From: Salvelinus alpinus | Lineage: Eukaryota > Chordata > Actinopteri > Salmoniformes > Salmonidae | Direction: 5' to 3' | Assembly (NCBI RefSeq): GCF_045679555.1 | Contig: NC_092090.1 | Coordinates: 32,063,288-32,127,287 of the forward strand | DNA length: 64,000 nucleotides | Shown here: positions 35,600 to 49,345 of the stretch, piece by piece | Layout: the number at the start of each line of letters is the position of its first letter | Position numbering within the stretch: position 1 is the first letter of the stretch | Notes under the pieces: generated by a model | Databases searched by the model: none | Told to the model about the DNA's origin: nothing | The model's input: only the letters and a program-made list of their open reading frames with translations | Position numbers and translations under genes: made by a program

Positions 35600-36230
35600 C
35601 TGAAATGTTTGCCCTTAGAGAGTGAGGTCAACTGTTTTGTTTGTCTTTCTTGTTTTGGACAATAAGACACTGGGTTTTTAGCGGGTTCGGTTTTACTCTC
35701 CACATGTTTGACCACGATTCAATTTCATTGATGCTTCTTTGAAGCTTTTTTGGCTCCATGGGGGAAGTTGAAAGAAGATGCACAGTAGCACAGGTCATCA
35801 GCAAACAGAGACATGGTCCTCTCTAGGATTGGGGTAACAAATATCTGAAATGTACATTACAAATAGGAGTGGACTGAGGGTGGAGCCTTGAGGAACTCCA
35901 GCCTCTGGAGAAAACCTGTCAGACGTAGCCATTCCCACACTCACTGCTATTTCCCGCTGTTTTAAAAAAACTCTGTTTTAAAAACTGTTTTAAAAAAACA
36001 GCTCCACCACAGACAACATTCTGAAATTGGCAGTAGACACTCATAGAGCTTTTAACAAGAAACAAGTAACCATTTCTGTATTCTTCGACATCAAAAAAGC
36101 ATTTGAAAAGATGTGGCACAAAGGGCTCCTGTACAGGCTGCAGGATGCCAACTTGAATCTTCCAAAACAGATGGTTGTGTTTAAAAGCCTGCCTGGTGGA
36201 TATAACCTGGAAACAGTTATAAGCCTATAA
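35600..36230 (-). mobile_element. LINE fragment with inverted 5' part
   Basis: 35600-35930 on the minus strand encodes RT motifs B and C (GVPQGSTLSPLLFVMYISDI, then VSLFADDLCYC). 36005-36230 on the plus strand encodes the earlier RT motif A region (VTISVFFDIKKAFEKMWHKG). The two halves of one reverse transcriptase therefore lie head to head, the arrangement produced by twin priming during LINE insertion. The clade is not resolved; it is distinct from families A and B. Confidence 0.75.
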
Positions 36231-36334
36231 CCTGTAGGGAACACAAATATGGTTATACTTGGCATGTAGGTTTCTCACCTATGGGTGGCACAAATTGGGA
36301 TATCTGGGAGGGCAATGGGCAAGCTATATGCAAA

Positions 36335-36560
36335 TTAAATACTGTGGTATATACTGTAATATTTACCATAGTGTTTTTGCGGTCTATAGTATACTGTAGT
36401 ATTTACTATAGTATTCTACAATATAATATACAATTCTATGGTAAGAATTACACATGATCAATGGATACTACCATGTGTAGTATAGTATTATACAGTATAC
36501 TACAGTTTACTATGGAACTCTATAGTAAGCAGTGTAGTATCCTATAGTAAAATATAGTAT
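36335..36560. repeat. ACTATAGTATAC-type repeat, right copy
   Basis: Multiple TATAGTATACTGTAGTATTT and inverse motifs, internally palindromic. Together with 35425-35540 it flanks the LINE fragment, so the LINE may have inserted into this repeat. Confidence 0.6.
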
Positions 36561-36971
36561 TATTTTTATTTAAAAAAAAGTAAAGTACAGATACCCCCCC
36601 AAAATATTGAAGTAGTAATTTAAAGTATTTTTAACTTTACACCCCTGTCTGTGCATGCGTGTATATACAGTGGCTTCGGAAAGTATACAGACCCCTTGAC
36701 TTTTTCCACATTTTGTTACGTTACAGCCTTTTTCTAAAATTGCTAAAAAAAAATGGAGCCTCATCCATTTTTTTGAATTTGATAAAAAAACAGAAATACC
36801 TTATTTACAAAATTGAGCTCAGGTGCATCCTGTTTCCATTGGTCATCCTTGAGATGTTTCAACAACTTGATTGGCGTCCACCTGTGGTAAATTCAATTGA
36901 TTGGACATGATTAGGATAGGCACACACCAGTCCAAATATGGTCCCACAGTTGACAGTGAATGTCAGAGCAA

Positions 36972-37655
36972 TGAGGTCAAATGAATTACCTGTAGAGCTC
37001 TGAGACAGGATTGTGTCGAGGCACAGATCTGGGGAATGGTACCAAAAAAGGGAGGTGATCAAGAACACGATGGTCACTCTGACAGAGCTCTACAGTTCCT
37101 CTGTGGAGATGGGAGAACCTTCCAGAAGGACAACCATCTCTGCAGCACTCCACCGATCAGGTCTTTATGGTAGGGTTGCCAGATGGAAGCCACTCCTCAG
37201 TAAAAGGCACATGACAGCCCACTTGGAGTTTGCCAAAAGGCACCTAAAGACTCTCAGACCATGAGAAACAAGATTCTCTGGTCTGATGAAACCAAGATTG
37301 AACTCTTTGGCCTGAATTACAAGCGTCACGTCTGGAGGAAACCTGGCACCATCCCTACGGTGAAGCATGCTGGTGGCAGCATCATGCTGTTGAGATGCTT
37401 TTCAGCGGCAGGGACTAGGATTCTAGTCAGGATCGAGGGAAATATGAAGGGAGCAAAGTACAGAGAGATCCTTGATGAAAACCTGCTCCAGAGCACTTAG
37501 GACCTCAGACTGGCGTGAAGGTTCACCTTCCAACAAGACAACGATCCAAACATATCTGGAGACCTGAAAATAACTGTGCAGCAACGCTCCCCATCCAACC
37601 TAACAGAGCTTGAAAGGATCTGCAGAGAAGAATGGGAGAAACTCCCCAAATGTTT
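36972..37655 (+). pseudogene. Tc1 transposase, partly deleted
   Basis: The N-terminal half is degraded with stops and a deletion. [20 protein letters not shown] (about 37272) holds the first catalytic Asp; then come GSIMLLRCFSAAGT and MKGAKYREILDENLLQS, followed by a stop at 37498-37500. FQQDNDPN with the second Asp is present near 37530. The segment with the catalytic Glu is deleted, because the text jumps to GDLKITVQQRSPSNLTELER. Inactive. Confidence 0.85.
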
Positions 37656-37747
37656 TATTTGATTTTATTTCACCTGTATTTAACTAGGCATGTCAGTTTC
37701 AAATTCATATTTTCAATGACGGCCTAGAAACAGTGGGTTAACTTGTA
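37652..37747 (-). mobile_element. SINE-like fragment nested in the Tc1 element
   Basis: TTTTATTTCACCTGTATTTA and TTTTCAATGACGGCCTAGAA interrupt the Tc1 text, which resumes at CAGGTGTGCCAAGCTTGTAG. It resembles the reverse complement of a salmonid SINE/LINE-type 3' end and must be younger than the host Tc1 copy. Confidence 0.65.
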
Positions 37748-38314
37748 CAGGTGTGCCAAGCTTGTAGCGTCATACCCAAGAAGACTTGAGGCTGTAATTG
37801 CTGCCATAGGTGCTTCATCAAAGTACTTAGAAAGGGTCTGAATACTTATGTAAATGTGATATTTCAGTTGTTGTTTTTTTTATAACTTAGCACAAAATTC
37901 TAAAAGCCTGTTTTCGTTTCGTCATTATGGGTTATTGTGTGTAGATTGAAGAGGGAAAAACTATGTAATCAACTTCAGAATAAGTCTGTAACCTAACAAA
38001 ATGTTGAAAAAGTCAAGGGTCTCAATACTTTCCAAAGGCACTGTATGTGTGCTTTATGACCATGGGTAACTCCTCAATCCTAATGCATTTGTGTAGCATG
38101 TCTGACTATCAGAAGGGAATTGGTCTGTGCTTCATAAGCATGTCTACGCATGCCTGTTTCCTTTGCCTTCTCTCAGACAATGCTGCCTCCTTCTCATTAA
38201 GACAGAAAAAAAACTAATGTCCTCAAGAGGTAACAGGGACAGAGAGAACAATACCCATTGTGTGTGTGTTTGTGCGCACGTGTGTATGTGTGTATAGATG
38301 GTGTACAGATACCC

Positions 38315-40568
<2,254 letters not shown>

Positions 40569-40573
40569 GGTCA

Positions 40574-40928
40574 TGTCACGGCCGTCGAAAGAACTGGACA
40601 AAGGTGCAGTGTGGTGAGCGTACATATTCCTTTATTTCATATGACGCCGACAAAAACAATAAACAATCCAAAACAACCGTGAAGCTAAAGGCTATAGTGC
40701 CAACAAACAAAGACAACTTCCCACAAAGACAGGTGGGAAAAGGGCTACCTAAGTATGGTTCTCAATCAGAGACAACGATAGACAGCTGTCCCTGATTGAG
40801 AACCCTACCCGGCCAAAACATAGAAATACAAATAATAGAACGAAAGAACATAGAATACCCACCCCAAATCACACCCTGACCAAACCAAATAGAGACATAA
40901 AAAGGATCTCTAAGGTCAGGGCGTGACA
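40574..40928 (-). mobile_element. Small solo LTR (355 bp) with 5-bp target duplication
   Basis: It starts TGTCACGGCC and ends GGGCGTGACA, an imperfect terminal inverted repeat with canonical TG...CA ends. It is flanked by the direct repeat GGTCA at 40569-40573 and 40929-40933. A polyadenylation hexamer (AATAAA) reads on the minus strand near 40630, suggesting minus orientation. No internal retroelement region is present, so it is a solo LTR or similar. Confidence 0.7.
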
Positions 40929-40933
40929 GGTCA

Positions 40934-42833
40934 TTTATTAGTATGGATAGCATCTAGATTAATGTATGAAACAAATTAATTTAAGCATAGGGCTGCTTTC
41001 AAAATTGTACACTATAATGGAGACTGCTTCAAAATATGTGCCCCGAAAATAGCTCCAAAGTTGAAAAGTCTGGTTAAAAATAATTTGGGGGCATAAATGG
41101 CTTCCATGACATGTAATATTTTGTGTAACTACATTTTGTAAGTCTTGGTAGTCATAAAAAAACTGCTGACACCGCGCCTAAATCCCATCTTTTAGAAAAT
41201 TCAAGGAGAATAACCAATCAAGTGAATTAATATAAGTGGTGAGATAAGTCAAAGTTGTTGTAAGCCTTGGATATCAAGCTAGATAGGGAAATTAGCCATG
41301 CAAAACTTATTTAGCTAAACTCAACTCCAGCAAATGGCATATACCTGTATATCTATAAAACAATTACAAGTACAATAGTGTCGGCTTTTGATGTACAGCA
41401 ACTTTTTGCACCAAGGAAAAAGGAAACCTCGACCATGGAGAGATGTGTGGGTGTCACTTAGCTAGCTAGCAAGCGTTAGCTTTAGCTAGACTTGGCTCAC
41501 TAAACTTTGAAGGCTGTTTTCTAAGAAGAAGAGAATCCCGTTTAGCAATTTGCAAAGGAGAAAATGTTTGTTTAAAATGTGATTCTATTCAGATTTTTGC
41601 TACTTGAGATTCGGTTTGATGGGAGTCAGTCGCAACTTATAGTTCAATATGCATAATACAGTATAATATATAATACAGTGTTTCAAAATGCAGGGTCACA
41701 GCAACTAGAATCACATTCACTCCATTGACCTTGTGTCTAATTCATTGTGACATATTACTAGAATTGATGCGCCATAGCTCACAGGTTGCCCCTTATCCCA
41801 ACCTGGAGAGGACCAGAGTTAGGAGCATGTGCAGCAGCACATGGAGTTGTGCCTTGGCCTTTGGACACTGATTGCTGTAATAGCTCTGGAGTTCTGGTCA
41901 CAATTCAGAGCACACTCGTTAAGTTCAGGCAGGTTTAGAAATAATTAACCGTGTTCGAAGTGGATGGAGAATGAAACTTCCGTTCATAAGAAGATAATAA
42001 GCTGATAGGACAGATAGCAGTGTGCTATTATAAATGAACTGAGAGGGATAGGGAATGAATGCATGCATGAATGCATGAATGCATGAATGCATGAATGCAT
42101 GAATGCATGAATGAATAAATGAATGAATGAATGAATGAATGAATGAATGAATGAATGAACGAACGAATTAACGAATTAATTAATTAATGAAAGGTATGGC
42201 TGGCCGGGTGTTATTAGGCAGTTGGAGATTGGGCAGGTCATCAGTTTAGGAGATCATCAAATAAGCTCTTTGCCTGAGATATACCATACTGTGGGTTTAT
42301 GAGTTTATTTAAGAATGCACACTTGCATACAGTCACTGGGTTCAACCTGACTTAAAGGTGCACTCCTGAATATCTGAAAAGTGGAGGGTATTTCTATGAT
42401 ACAGTACAGTGCACCTTTAAGTGTTGCCACTCTGATTGTATGAATTCTAGGACTTTTAGCTTTGACTCTGAAAACCTCCCTTGCAATAGCACAGGGATAC
42501 CCAAGTCCAGCTCTCGCAGTAGTTGAAAAGTAGTTATTGCAAGGTAACTGTCCCCTGCAATAAAGTTTTAGTAGGTAGCTCCATAAAGGTGAACGTGCTG
42601 GTATTTCCTTCTGTACCAATGTGACATTGACCTCTGAGTAGTACTGTTTTACTACATAGTCATATAAGAAGTTAGGTGGTTATATGTTCCCTTCAAGCAG
42701 AGGGAATCAGGGGCATCATTGAGTGTTGTACTTCTGAGGAAATACTGTAAAACCCATTAAAACCCATTAAAGAAATCTGAAATAAACACTTTTTTTGTCT
42801 GATGAACTTGACCAATCCACATTTTATAATTTT
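40934..42833. other. Intergenic
   Basis: No supported gene. Contains a microsatellite (separate entry) and AT-rich sequence with GCTAGCTAGC-type motifs at about 41460. Confidence 0.45.
42056..42190. repeat. Compound microsatellite (GAATGCAT)n then (GAAT)n
   Basis: About seven octamer units pass into a pure tetramer run and then into AATT-type units. Confidence 0.95.
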
Positions 42834-42895
42834 GCACCCATCAGAACTGTAATGACAAATGGCATCGCTGGCATCTCTGTGCAAAAGTTGATACT
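42834..42895 (+). pseudogene. NACHT-domain fragment of a second NLR copy
   Basis: CACCCATCAGAACTGTAATG and CAAAAGTTGATACTT match the NLR at 54270-54350 closely. The 11 bases that encode the end of the Walker A motif are missing here. The fragment runs straight into a TTAA-flanked element. Non-functional remnant. Confidence 0.65.
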
Positions 42896-43948
42896 TAAAA
42901 CTTTTTTGGGATAGGGGGCAGCATTCGGAATTTTGGATGAAAAGCGTGCCCAAAGTAAACTGCTTGCTACTCAGGCCCAGAAGCTAGAATATGCATATAA
43001 TTGGTAGATTTGGATAGAAAACACTCTAAAGTTTCCAAAACTTTACAAAAAATAATGTATGTGAGTATAACATAACTGAATTGGCAGGCGGAAACCTGAG
43101 GAAAATCCATCCAGGAAGTGCTATTATTTTGAAATGGGTGTTTTTCCATTGAAAGCCTATCCACCATTTAAAGGGATAGGACCCAGATTCCATTCCCTAT
43201 GGCTTCCACTAGCTGTGAACAGTCTTTAGACATTGTTTCAGGCCTTAATTCTGAAAAATGAGGGCGAATGAGCAGTTTCAATGAGAGGCCAGTGGAATTT
43301 CCCCAACCTGTTTGGTGCGCAATCCCGAGAGTGCGCCTTTCTTGTTTTTCTTTTATATTGACGACGCTATTGTCCAGTTGAAATATTATTGATTATTTAG
43401 GCTAAAAACAACCTGAGGATTGATTATAAACATCGTTTGACATGTTTCTACGAACTTTACAGATACTATTTGTCGTCTGCCCTCTTGTGACCGCATTTGA
43501 GCCATTGGTTTACTGAACAAAATGCGCCAACAAAATTGAGGTTTTTGGATATAAAGAGGGACTTTATCGAACAAAACAAACATTTATTGTGTAACTGGGA
43601 GTCTTGTGAGTGCAACCATACGAAGATCATCAAAGGTAAGTAATTCATTTTATTGCTATTTCTGACTTTCGTAACTAATCTACTTGGCTGCTAACTGTTT
43701 GTAATGTTTTGTGTGCTGAGCGCTGCTCTCAGATAATCGCATGGTTTGCTTTCGCCGTAAAGCCTTTTTGAAATATGACACGGCGGCAGGATTAACAACA
43801 AGTTAAGCTTTATTTTGATGTATTGCACTTGTGATTTTATGAAAGTTAAATATTTATAGTAATTTAATTTTAATTTGGTGCTCTGCAATTTCACCGGAAG
43901 TTGTCGAGGTGGGACGCTAGTGTCCTACTGATCCATAAGAAGTTTTAA
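42895..43948 (+). mobile_element. TTAA-flanked element, one-module copy
   Basis: Flanked by TTAA at 42895-42898 and 43945-43948, with short imperfect inverted ends (AACTTTTTTGG against AACTTCTTATGG). It shares GGATAGAAAACACTCTAAAG near 43013 with two other copies in this window, and a module ending GATCATCAAAG|GTAAGT at 43636. No transposase. It is probably a non-autonomous DNA transposon that uses TTAA, as piggyBac-like and Kolobok elements do. It looks like a very abundant salmonid repeat. Confidence 0.7.
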
Positions 43949-44024
43949 CTTAACCAATGGCTTTTTTTCTGGCCACTCTTCCGTAAAGCCCAGCTCTGCA
44001 GAGAGCATGGCTTAAAGTGGTCCT

Positions 44025-46872
44025 ATGGCAATCACACTGCACACTGCCCTAACCCATCTGGACAAGAGGAATACCTATGTAAGAATGCTGTTCATCGATT
44101 ACAGCTCAGCATTTAACACCATAGTACCCTGCAAACTCGTCATTAACCTTTCATTGCTACCCATCCCGGATCCGGGAGCATCCTCATCAAAAAAGCTGAC
44201 TAGCATAGCCTAGCCTAACGCGACAGGGATATCATATAATATAATTTTCATGAAATCACAAGTCCAATACAGCAAATGAAAGATAAACATCTTGTGAATC
44301 CAGCCATCATTTCCGATTTTTAAAATGTTTTACAGCGAAAACACAATATGTATTTCTATTAGCTAACCACAATAGCAAAAGACTCAACCGCATATTTTCA
44401 CAATTTTTCTACCGCATAGGTAGCTATCACAAAACCGACCAAATAGAGATATAATTAGTCACTAACCAAGAAACAACTTCATCAGATGACAGTCTTATAA
44501 CATCTTATACAATAAATGTATGTTTTGTTCGAAAATGTGCATATTTGAGGTATAAATCATTGTTTTACATTGCAGCTACCATCAAAAATATCACCAAAGC
44601 AGCCAGAATAATTACAGAGAGCAACGTGAAATACCTAAATACTCATCATAAAACATTTATGAAAAATACATGGTGTACAGCAAATGAAAGATAAACATCT
44701 TGTGAATCCAGCCAATATTTCCGATTTTTTAAGTGTTTTACAGCGAAAACACAATATAGCATTATATTAGCTTACCACAATAGCCAAACACACAAATGCA
44801 TTTATTAGCAGCAAAAGGTAGCGATCGCAAAAACCAGCAAAAGATATAAAATGAATCACTAACCTTGGACAACTTCATCAGATGACAGTCTTATAACATC
44901 AGGTTATACAATACACTTATGTTTTGTTCAAAAATGTGCATATTTAGAGCTGCAACCCGTGGTTATACATTGTGAAAATGTAGCATCGATTCCCCAGAAT
45001 GTCAGGAGATATTTTGGACACTCACCTATTCTGACCAAAGAACTCATCATAAACTTTACTAAAAAATACATGTTGGATAGCAAATGAAAGATACACTGGT
45101 TCTTAATGCAACCGCCGTGTTTGATTTTAAAAAATAACTTTACGATAACAAACAGCTTACGTTATAGCGAGACAGCGCCCGCCAAAAACGGCAGATAATA
45201 GAAATAACATTTTCCACAGAAATACGAAATAACATCATAAATTGTTCTTACTTTTGCTGAGCTTCCATCAGAATCTTGTACAAGGAGTCCTTTGTCCAGA
45301 ATAAATTGTTGTTTGGTTTTAGAATGTCCTTCTCTCCTGTCGAATTCGCTCCACAAGGCTAGCCAATGCTGATGACGTTCCCAATTTCTCTCGACGCAGA
45401 GAACGGAAAACTCCAAAAGTACCATTAAACTTTGAATAAACTGATGAAACTCGGTTGATAAAACCTACTTTATGATGTTTTTCTAATATGTATCAAATAA
45501 AAACAAAGCCGGAGATATTAGCCGTGTATACCAAACGCTTATCATAAGACAACATGGAGGTACTTCCCGCGCCTAGGTAGAGAAAGGAAATTCTGGACAC
45601 ATCATTCCAAGAGCTCTTGTTCGACCTCAGATCAAGCTAGATACCCCATTCCACCTTCCACTGCCTGTTGACATCTAGTGGAAGGCGTATGCAGTGCATG
45701 CAAATCCATAAATATATGTCAATTGAATAGGCAGGCCCTGGAACAGAGCATCGTTTTCAGATTTTTCACTTCCTATCTGGAAGTTTGCTGCAAAATGAGT
45801 TCTGTTTTACTCACAGATATAATTCAAACAGTTTTAGAAACTTGAGAGTGTTTTCTATCCAATAGTAATAATAATATGCATATTGTACGATCTAGAATAG
45901 AGTACGAGGCAGTTTAATTTGGGCACGATTTTTTCCAAAGTGGAAACAGCGCCCCCATATTGACGAGAAGTTAAGCTCGAAACCCTGGGTCTCAACCCCG
46001 ACTTGTGCAACTGGGTCCTGGACTTCCTGACGGGCCGCCACCAGGTGGTGAGGGTAGGTAACAACATCTCCACCCCGCTGATCCTCAACACTGGGGCCCC
46101 ACAAGGGTGCATTCTCAGCCCTTTCCTGTACTCCCTGTTCACCCACGACTGCGTGGCCATGCACGCCTCCAACTCAATCATCAAGTTTGCAGACGACACT
46201 ACAGTGGTAGGCTTGATTACCAACAACAACGAGACGGCTTACAGGGAGGAGGTGAGGGCCCTCGGAGTGTGGTATCAGGAAAATAACCTCACACTCAATG
46301 TCAACAAAACAAAGGAGATGATTGTGGACTTCAGGAAACAGCAGATGGAGCAGCCCCCTATCCACATCGACGGGAAAGTAGTTGAGAGGGTGGAAAGTTT
46401 TAAGTTCCTCGGCGTACACATCACAGACAAACTGAAATGGTCCACCCACAAAGACAGCGTGGTGAAGAAGGTGCAGCAGCGCCTCTTCAACCTCAGGAGG
46501 CTGAAGAAATTCGGCTTGTCACCAAAAACACTCACAAACTTTTACAGATGCACAATTGAGAGCATCCTGTCGGGCTGTATCGCCGCCTGGTACGGCAACT
46601 GCTCCGCCCATAACCACAAGGCTCTCCAGAGGGTAGTGAGGTCTGCACAACACATCACCGGGGGCAAACTACCTGCCCTCCAGGACACCTACACAACCCG
46701 ATGTCACAGGAAGGCCAAAAAATATCATCAAGGACAACAACCACCCGAGCCACTGCCTGTTCACCCCGCTATCATCCAGAAGGCGAGGTCAGTACAGGTG
46801 CATCAAAGCGGGGACCGAGAGACTGAAAAACAGCTTCTATCTCAAGGCCATCAGACTGTTAAACAGCCATGA
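44025..46872 (+). pseudogene. LINE-A reverse transcriptase, interrupted
   Basis: RT motif A ([19 protein letters not shown]) ends at the nested insertion. After it come [40 protein letters not shown], the catalytic [13 protein letters not shown] and the thumb region up to [13 protein letters not shown]. Removing the TTAA element restores a continuous frame (…KLVI, then KLETLGLN). Near 46718 a frameshift garbles the last 50 or so residues. The endonuclease domain is absent. Confidence 0.88.
44143..45974 (-). mobile_element. TTAA-flanked element, three-module copy, inside a LINE
   Basis: TTAA at 44143-44146 and 45971-45974 brackets 1824 bp of AT-rich sequence. Read on the minus strand it starts CTTCTCGTCAATATGGGGGC and shares GGATAGAAAACACTCTCAAG with the other copies. 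It contains three diverged modules of about 390-400 bp. Each ends in a donor-like AAGTAAG or GGTTAGTGA (minus positions near 45250, 44862 and 44462). No credible ORF. Confidence 0.75.
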
Positions 46873-46939
46873 CTAACATTTAGTGGCTGCTGCCAACATA
46901 CTGACTCAACTCTAGACACTTTAATAATGGAAACATTTA

Positions 46940-47430
46940 TGTAATAAATGTATCACTAGCCACTTTAAACAATGCCACTTTATATAATGTTTACATACCC
47001 TACATTACTCATCTCATATGTATATACTGTACTCTATACCATCTACTGCATCTTGCCATCTTTATGTAATACATGTATCACTAGCCACTTTAAACAATGC
47101 CACTTTATACAATGTTTACATACCCTACATTACTCATCTCATATGTATATACTGTACTCTATACCATCTACTGCATCTTGCCAACTTGATGTAATAAATG
47201 TATCACTAGCCACTTTAAACAATGGCACTTTATATCATGTTTACATACCCTACATTACTCATCTCATATGTATATACTGTACTCTATACCATCTACTGCA
47301 TCTTGCCATCTTGATGTAATAAATGTATCACTAACCACTTTAAACAATGGCACTTTATATCATGTTTACATACCCTACATTACTCATCTCATATGTATAT
47401 ACTGTACTCTATACCATCTACTGCATCTTG
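46940..47430 (+). repeat. LINE 3' UTR tandem repeat, four units of about 125 bp
   Basis: Units begin GTAATAAATGTATCACTAGC and end ACTGCATCTTGCCA, recurring near 46940, 47065, 47190 and 47315 with few differences. ORFs here are artefacts of the repeat. Confidence 0.92.
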
Positions 47431-47654
47431 CCTATGACGTTCGGCCATCACTCATTCATATATTTTTATGTACATATTCTTATTAATTCCTTTACACTTG
47501 TGTGTATAGGGTAGTTGTTGTGAAATTGTTAGGTTAGATTACTTGTTAGATATTACTGCATGGTCGGAACTAGAAGCACAAGCATTTCGCTACACTCGCA
47601 TTAACATCTGCTAACCATGTGTATGTGACAAATACAATTTGATTTGATTTGGAC

Positions 47655-48325
47655 AGATTCTCCAATCTCCGCTGTGGAGCTTTACAGCTCCTTCAGGGTT
47701 ATCTTTGGTCTCTCCTTGCCTGGTCTGTGAGTTTTGGTGGGCGGCCCTCTCTTTGCAGGTTTGTTGTGGTGCCATATTGTTGTGGTGCCAATTTTTTTAG
47801 AATTGATTTAATGGTGCTCTGTGGGATGTTCAAAGTTTCTGATATTTTTTAATAACCCAACCCTGAACTACTTGATCTGTACTTCTCCACAACTTTGTCC
47901 CTGACCTGTTTGGAGAGCTCCTTGGTCTTCACGGTGCCACTTGATTGGTGGCGCCCCTTGCTTAGTGGTGTTGCAGACTCTGGGGCCTTTCAGAACAGGT
48001 GTATACATACTAAGATCATGTGGCAGATCATGTGACACTTAGATTGCATGCAGGTGGAATTTATTTAACTAATTATGTGACTTCTGAAGGTAATTGGTTA
48101 CACCAGATCTTATTTAGGGGCTTCATAGCAAAAGAGGTGAATACATAAGCACGCACCACTTTTCCGTATTTTTTTTTATTTCACATGACCAATTTGAACT
48201 ATGTTATGTATGTCCGTACATGAAATCCAAATAAAAATCAATTTTAATAACAGGTTGTAATGTAATAAAAAAGGAAAAACGCCAAGGGGGGTGAATGCTT
48301 TTGCAAGACACTGCATAACATCTAA
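47655..48325. mobile_element. Tc1-like repeat fragment
   Basis: Contains phrases of an abundant salmonid repeat (TGGAGAGCTCCTTGGTCTTC, CAGACTCTGGGGCCTTTCAG) and the terminal GGTGAATGCTTTTGCAAGAC ACTGCA, similar to Tc1-type ends. No transposase frame is evident. Confidence 0.6.
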
Positions 48326-48342
48326 CATACAGTACTTTGAGT

Positions 48343-49340
48343 AACATTCCAAATCAAATCAAATGTTTTGTCACATGCCCTGAATACAGGTGTAGACTTT
48401 ACAGGTGTAGACCTTACATTGAAATGCTTACTCTACAAGCCCTTAACCAACAGTGCAGTTCAAGAAATAGAGTTAAGAAAATATTTACTATTGTAAAAAA
48501 TCTAACTAAAGGTAACACAATTAAATTACATAACAATAAAGAGGCTATATACAGGGTACCGGTACCGAGTCAATGTGCGGGGGTACAGGTTAGTCGAGGT
48601 AATTTGTACATGTAGGTAGGGGTAAAGTGACTAGTCTGGGTGGCCATTTCTGGGTGGCCACACTGCCAGGTCTCTGACCTCCTCCCTATAGGTTGTCTCA
48701 TCGTTGTTGGTGATCAGGCCTACCACTGTTGTGTCGTCAGAAAACTTAATGATGGTGTTGGAGTCATGCATGGCCACGCAGTCGTGGGTGAATAGGGAGA
48801 ACTCGAGGGGACTAAGCGGTGTTGAGGATCAGCGTGGCAAATGTGTTGTTGCCTACCCTTACCACCTGGAGGCGGCACATCAGGAAGTCCAGAATCTAGT
48901 TGCAGAGGGAGGTGTTTAGTCCCAGACTCCTTAGCTTAGTGATGAGGTTTGTAGGCAATATGGTGTTGAACGCTGAGCTGTAGTCAGCTTACAGCTTTTT
49001 TGCTACATATACATACATTTTACCTATATATTTTACATACACATTTTACAAATACATTTTACATATACACTTTAAAAACATGGTACTTTTATGTATAACA
49101 ACAATACATTACCAAACATAGATTTTCTTGTTTGATTATGACATTGTACAGCTCGTTAAGTGCGGTCTTTGTCCCAGCATCGATTTGTGGTGGTAAATAG
49201 ACGGCTACGAATAATATAGATGAGAACTCTCTTGGTAGATAATGTGGTCTACAGCTTATTATGAGGTACTCTACCTTAGGTGGAAAATACCTTGAGACTT
49301 CTTTAATGTTAGACATCGCTCACCAGCAGTTATTTTTATA
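48343..49340 (-). mobile_element. LINE family A, internally deleted minus copy
   Basis: The 3' tail (CAAATCAAATCAAATG, 48351) and the antisense RT region at 48680-48985 match family A. At 49090-49320 an endonuclease segment (VEYLIISCRPHYLPREFSSI, LFVAVYLPPQIDAGTKTAL) follows directly, so a large middle part is deleted. Confidence 0.82.
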
Positions 49341-49345
49341 TTAAA

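Larger units (their letters stand above)
36668..38043 (+). mobile_element. Tc1-like element with nested SINE fragment
   Basis: Terminal repeats CAGTGGCTTCGGAAAGTATA (36668) and, inverted, ...CTCAATACTTTCCAAAGGCACTG (38043) are flanked by TA at 36666-36667 and 38044-38045. Same subfamily as 1610-2715. The transposase is broken and a foreign segment of about 95 bp sits near its 3' end. Confidence 0.9.
44022..47652 (+). mobile_element. LINE family A, 5'-truncated, split by a TTAA element
   Basis: Plus-strand LINE from about 44022 to the GACAAATACAATTTGATTTG end near 47650. The reverse-transcriptase ORF is cut at 44143 by a nested element and resumes at 45975. The RT core and C-terminus are well preserved. 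The 3' UTR carries four tandem copies of a unit of about 125 bp. Same family as 25805-28370. Confidence 0.9.

Noticed and set aside
42056-42190. CRISPR-like regular repeat
   Set aside because: It is a simple compound microsatellite with no spacers, and the organism is a vertebrate.
45162-45425. 87-codon minus-strand ORF
   Set aside because: It is part of a repeated module of the TTAA element; the equivalent modules elsewhere are not open in the same way.
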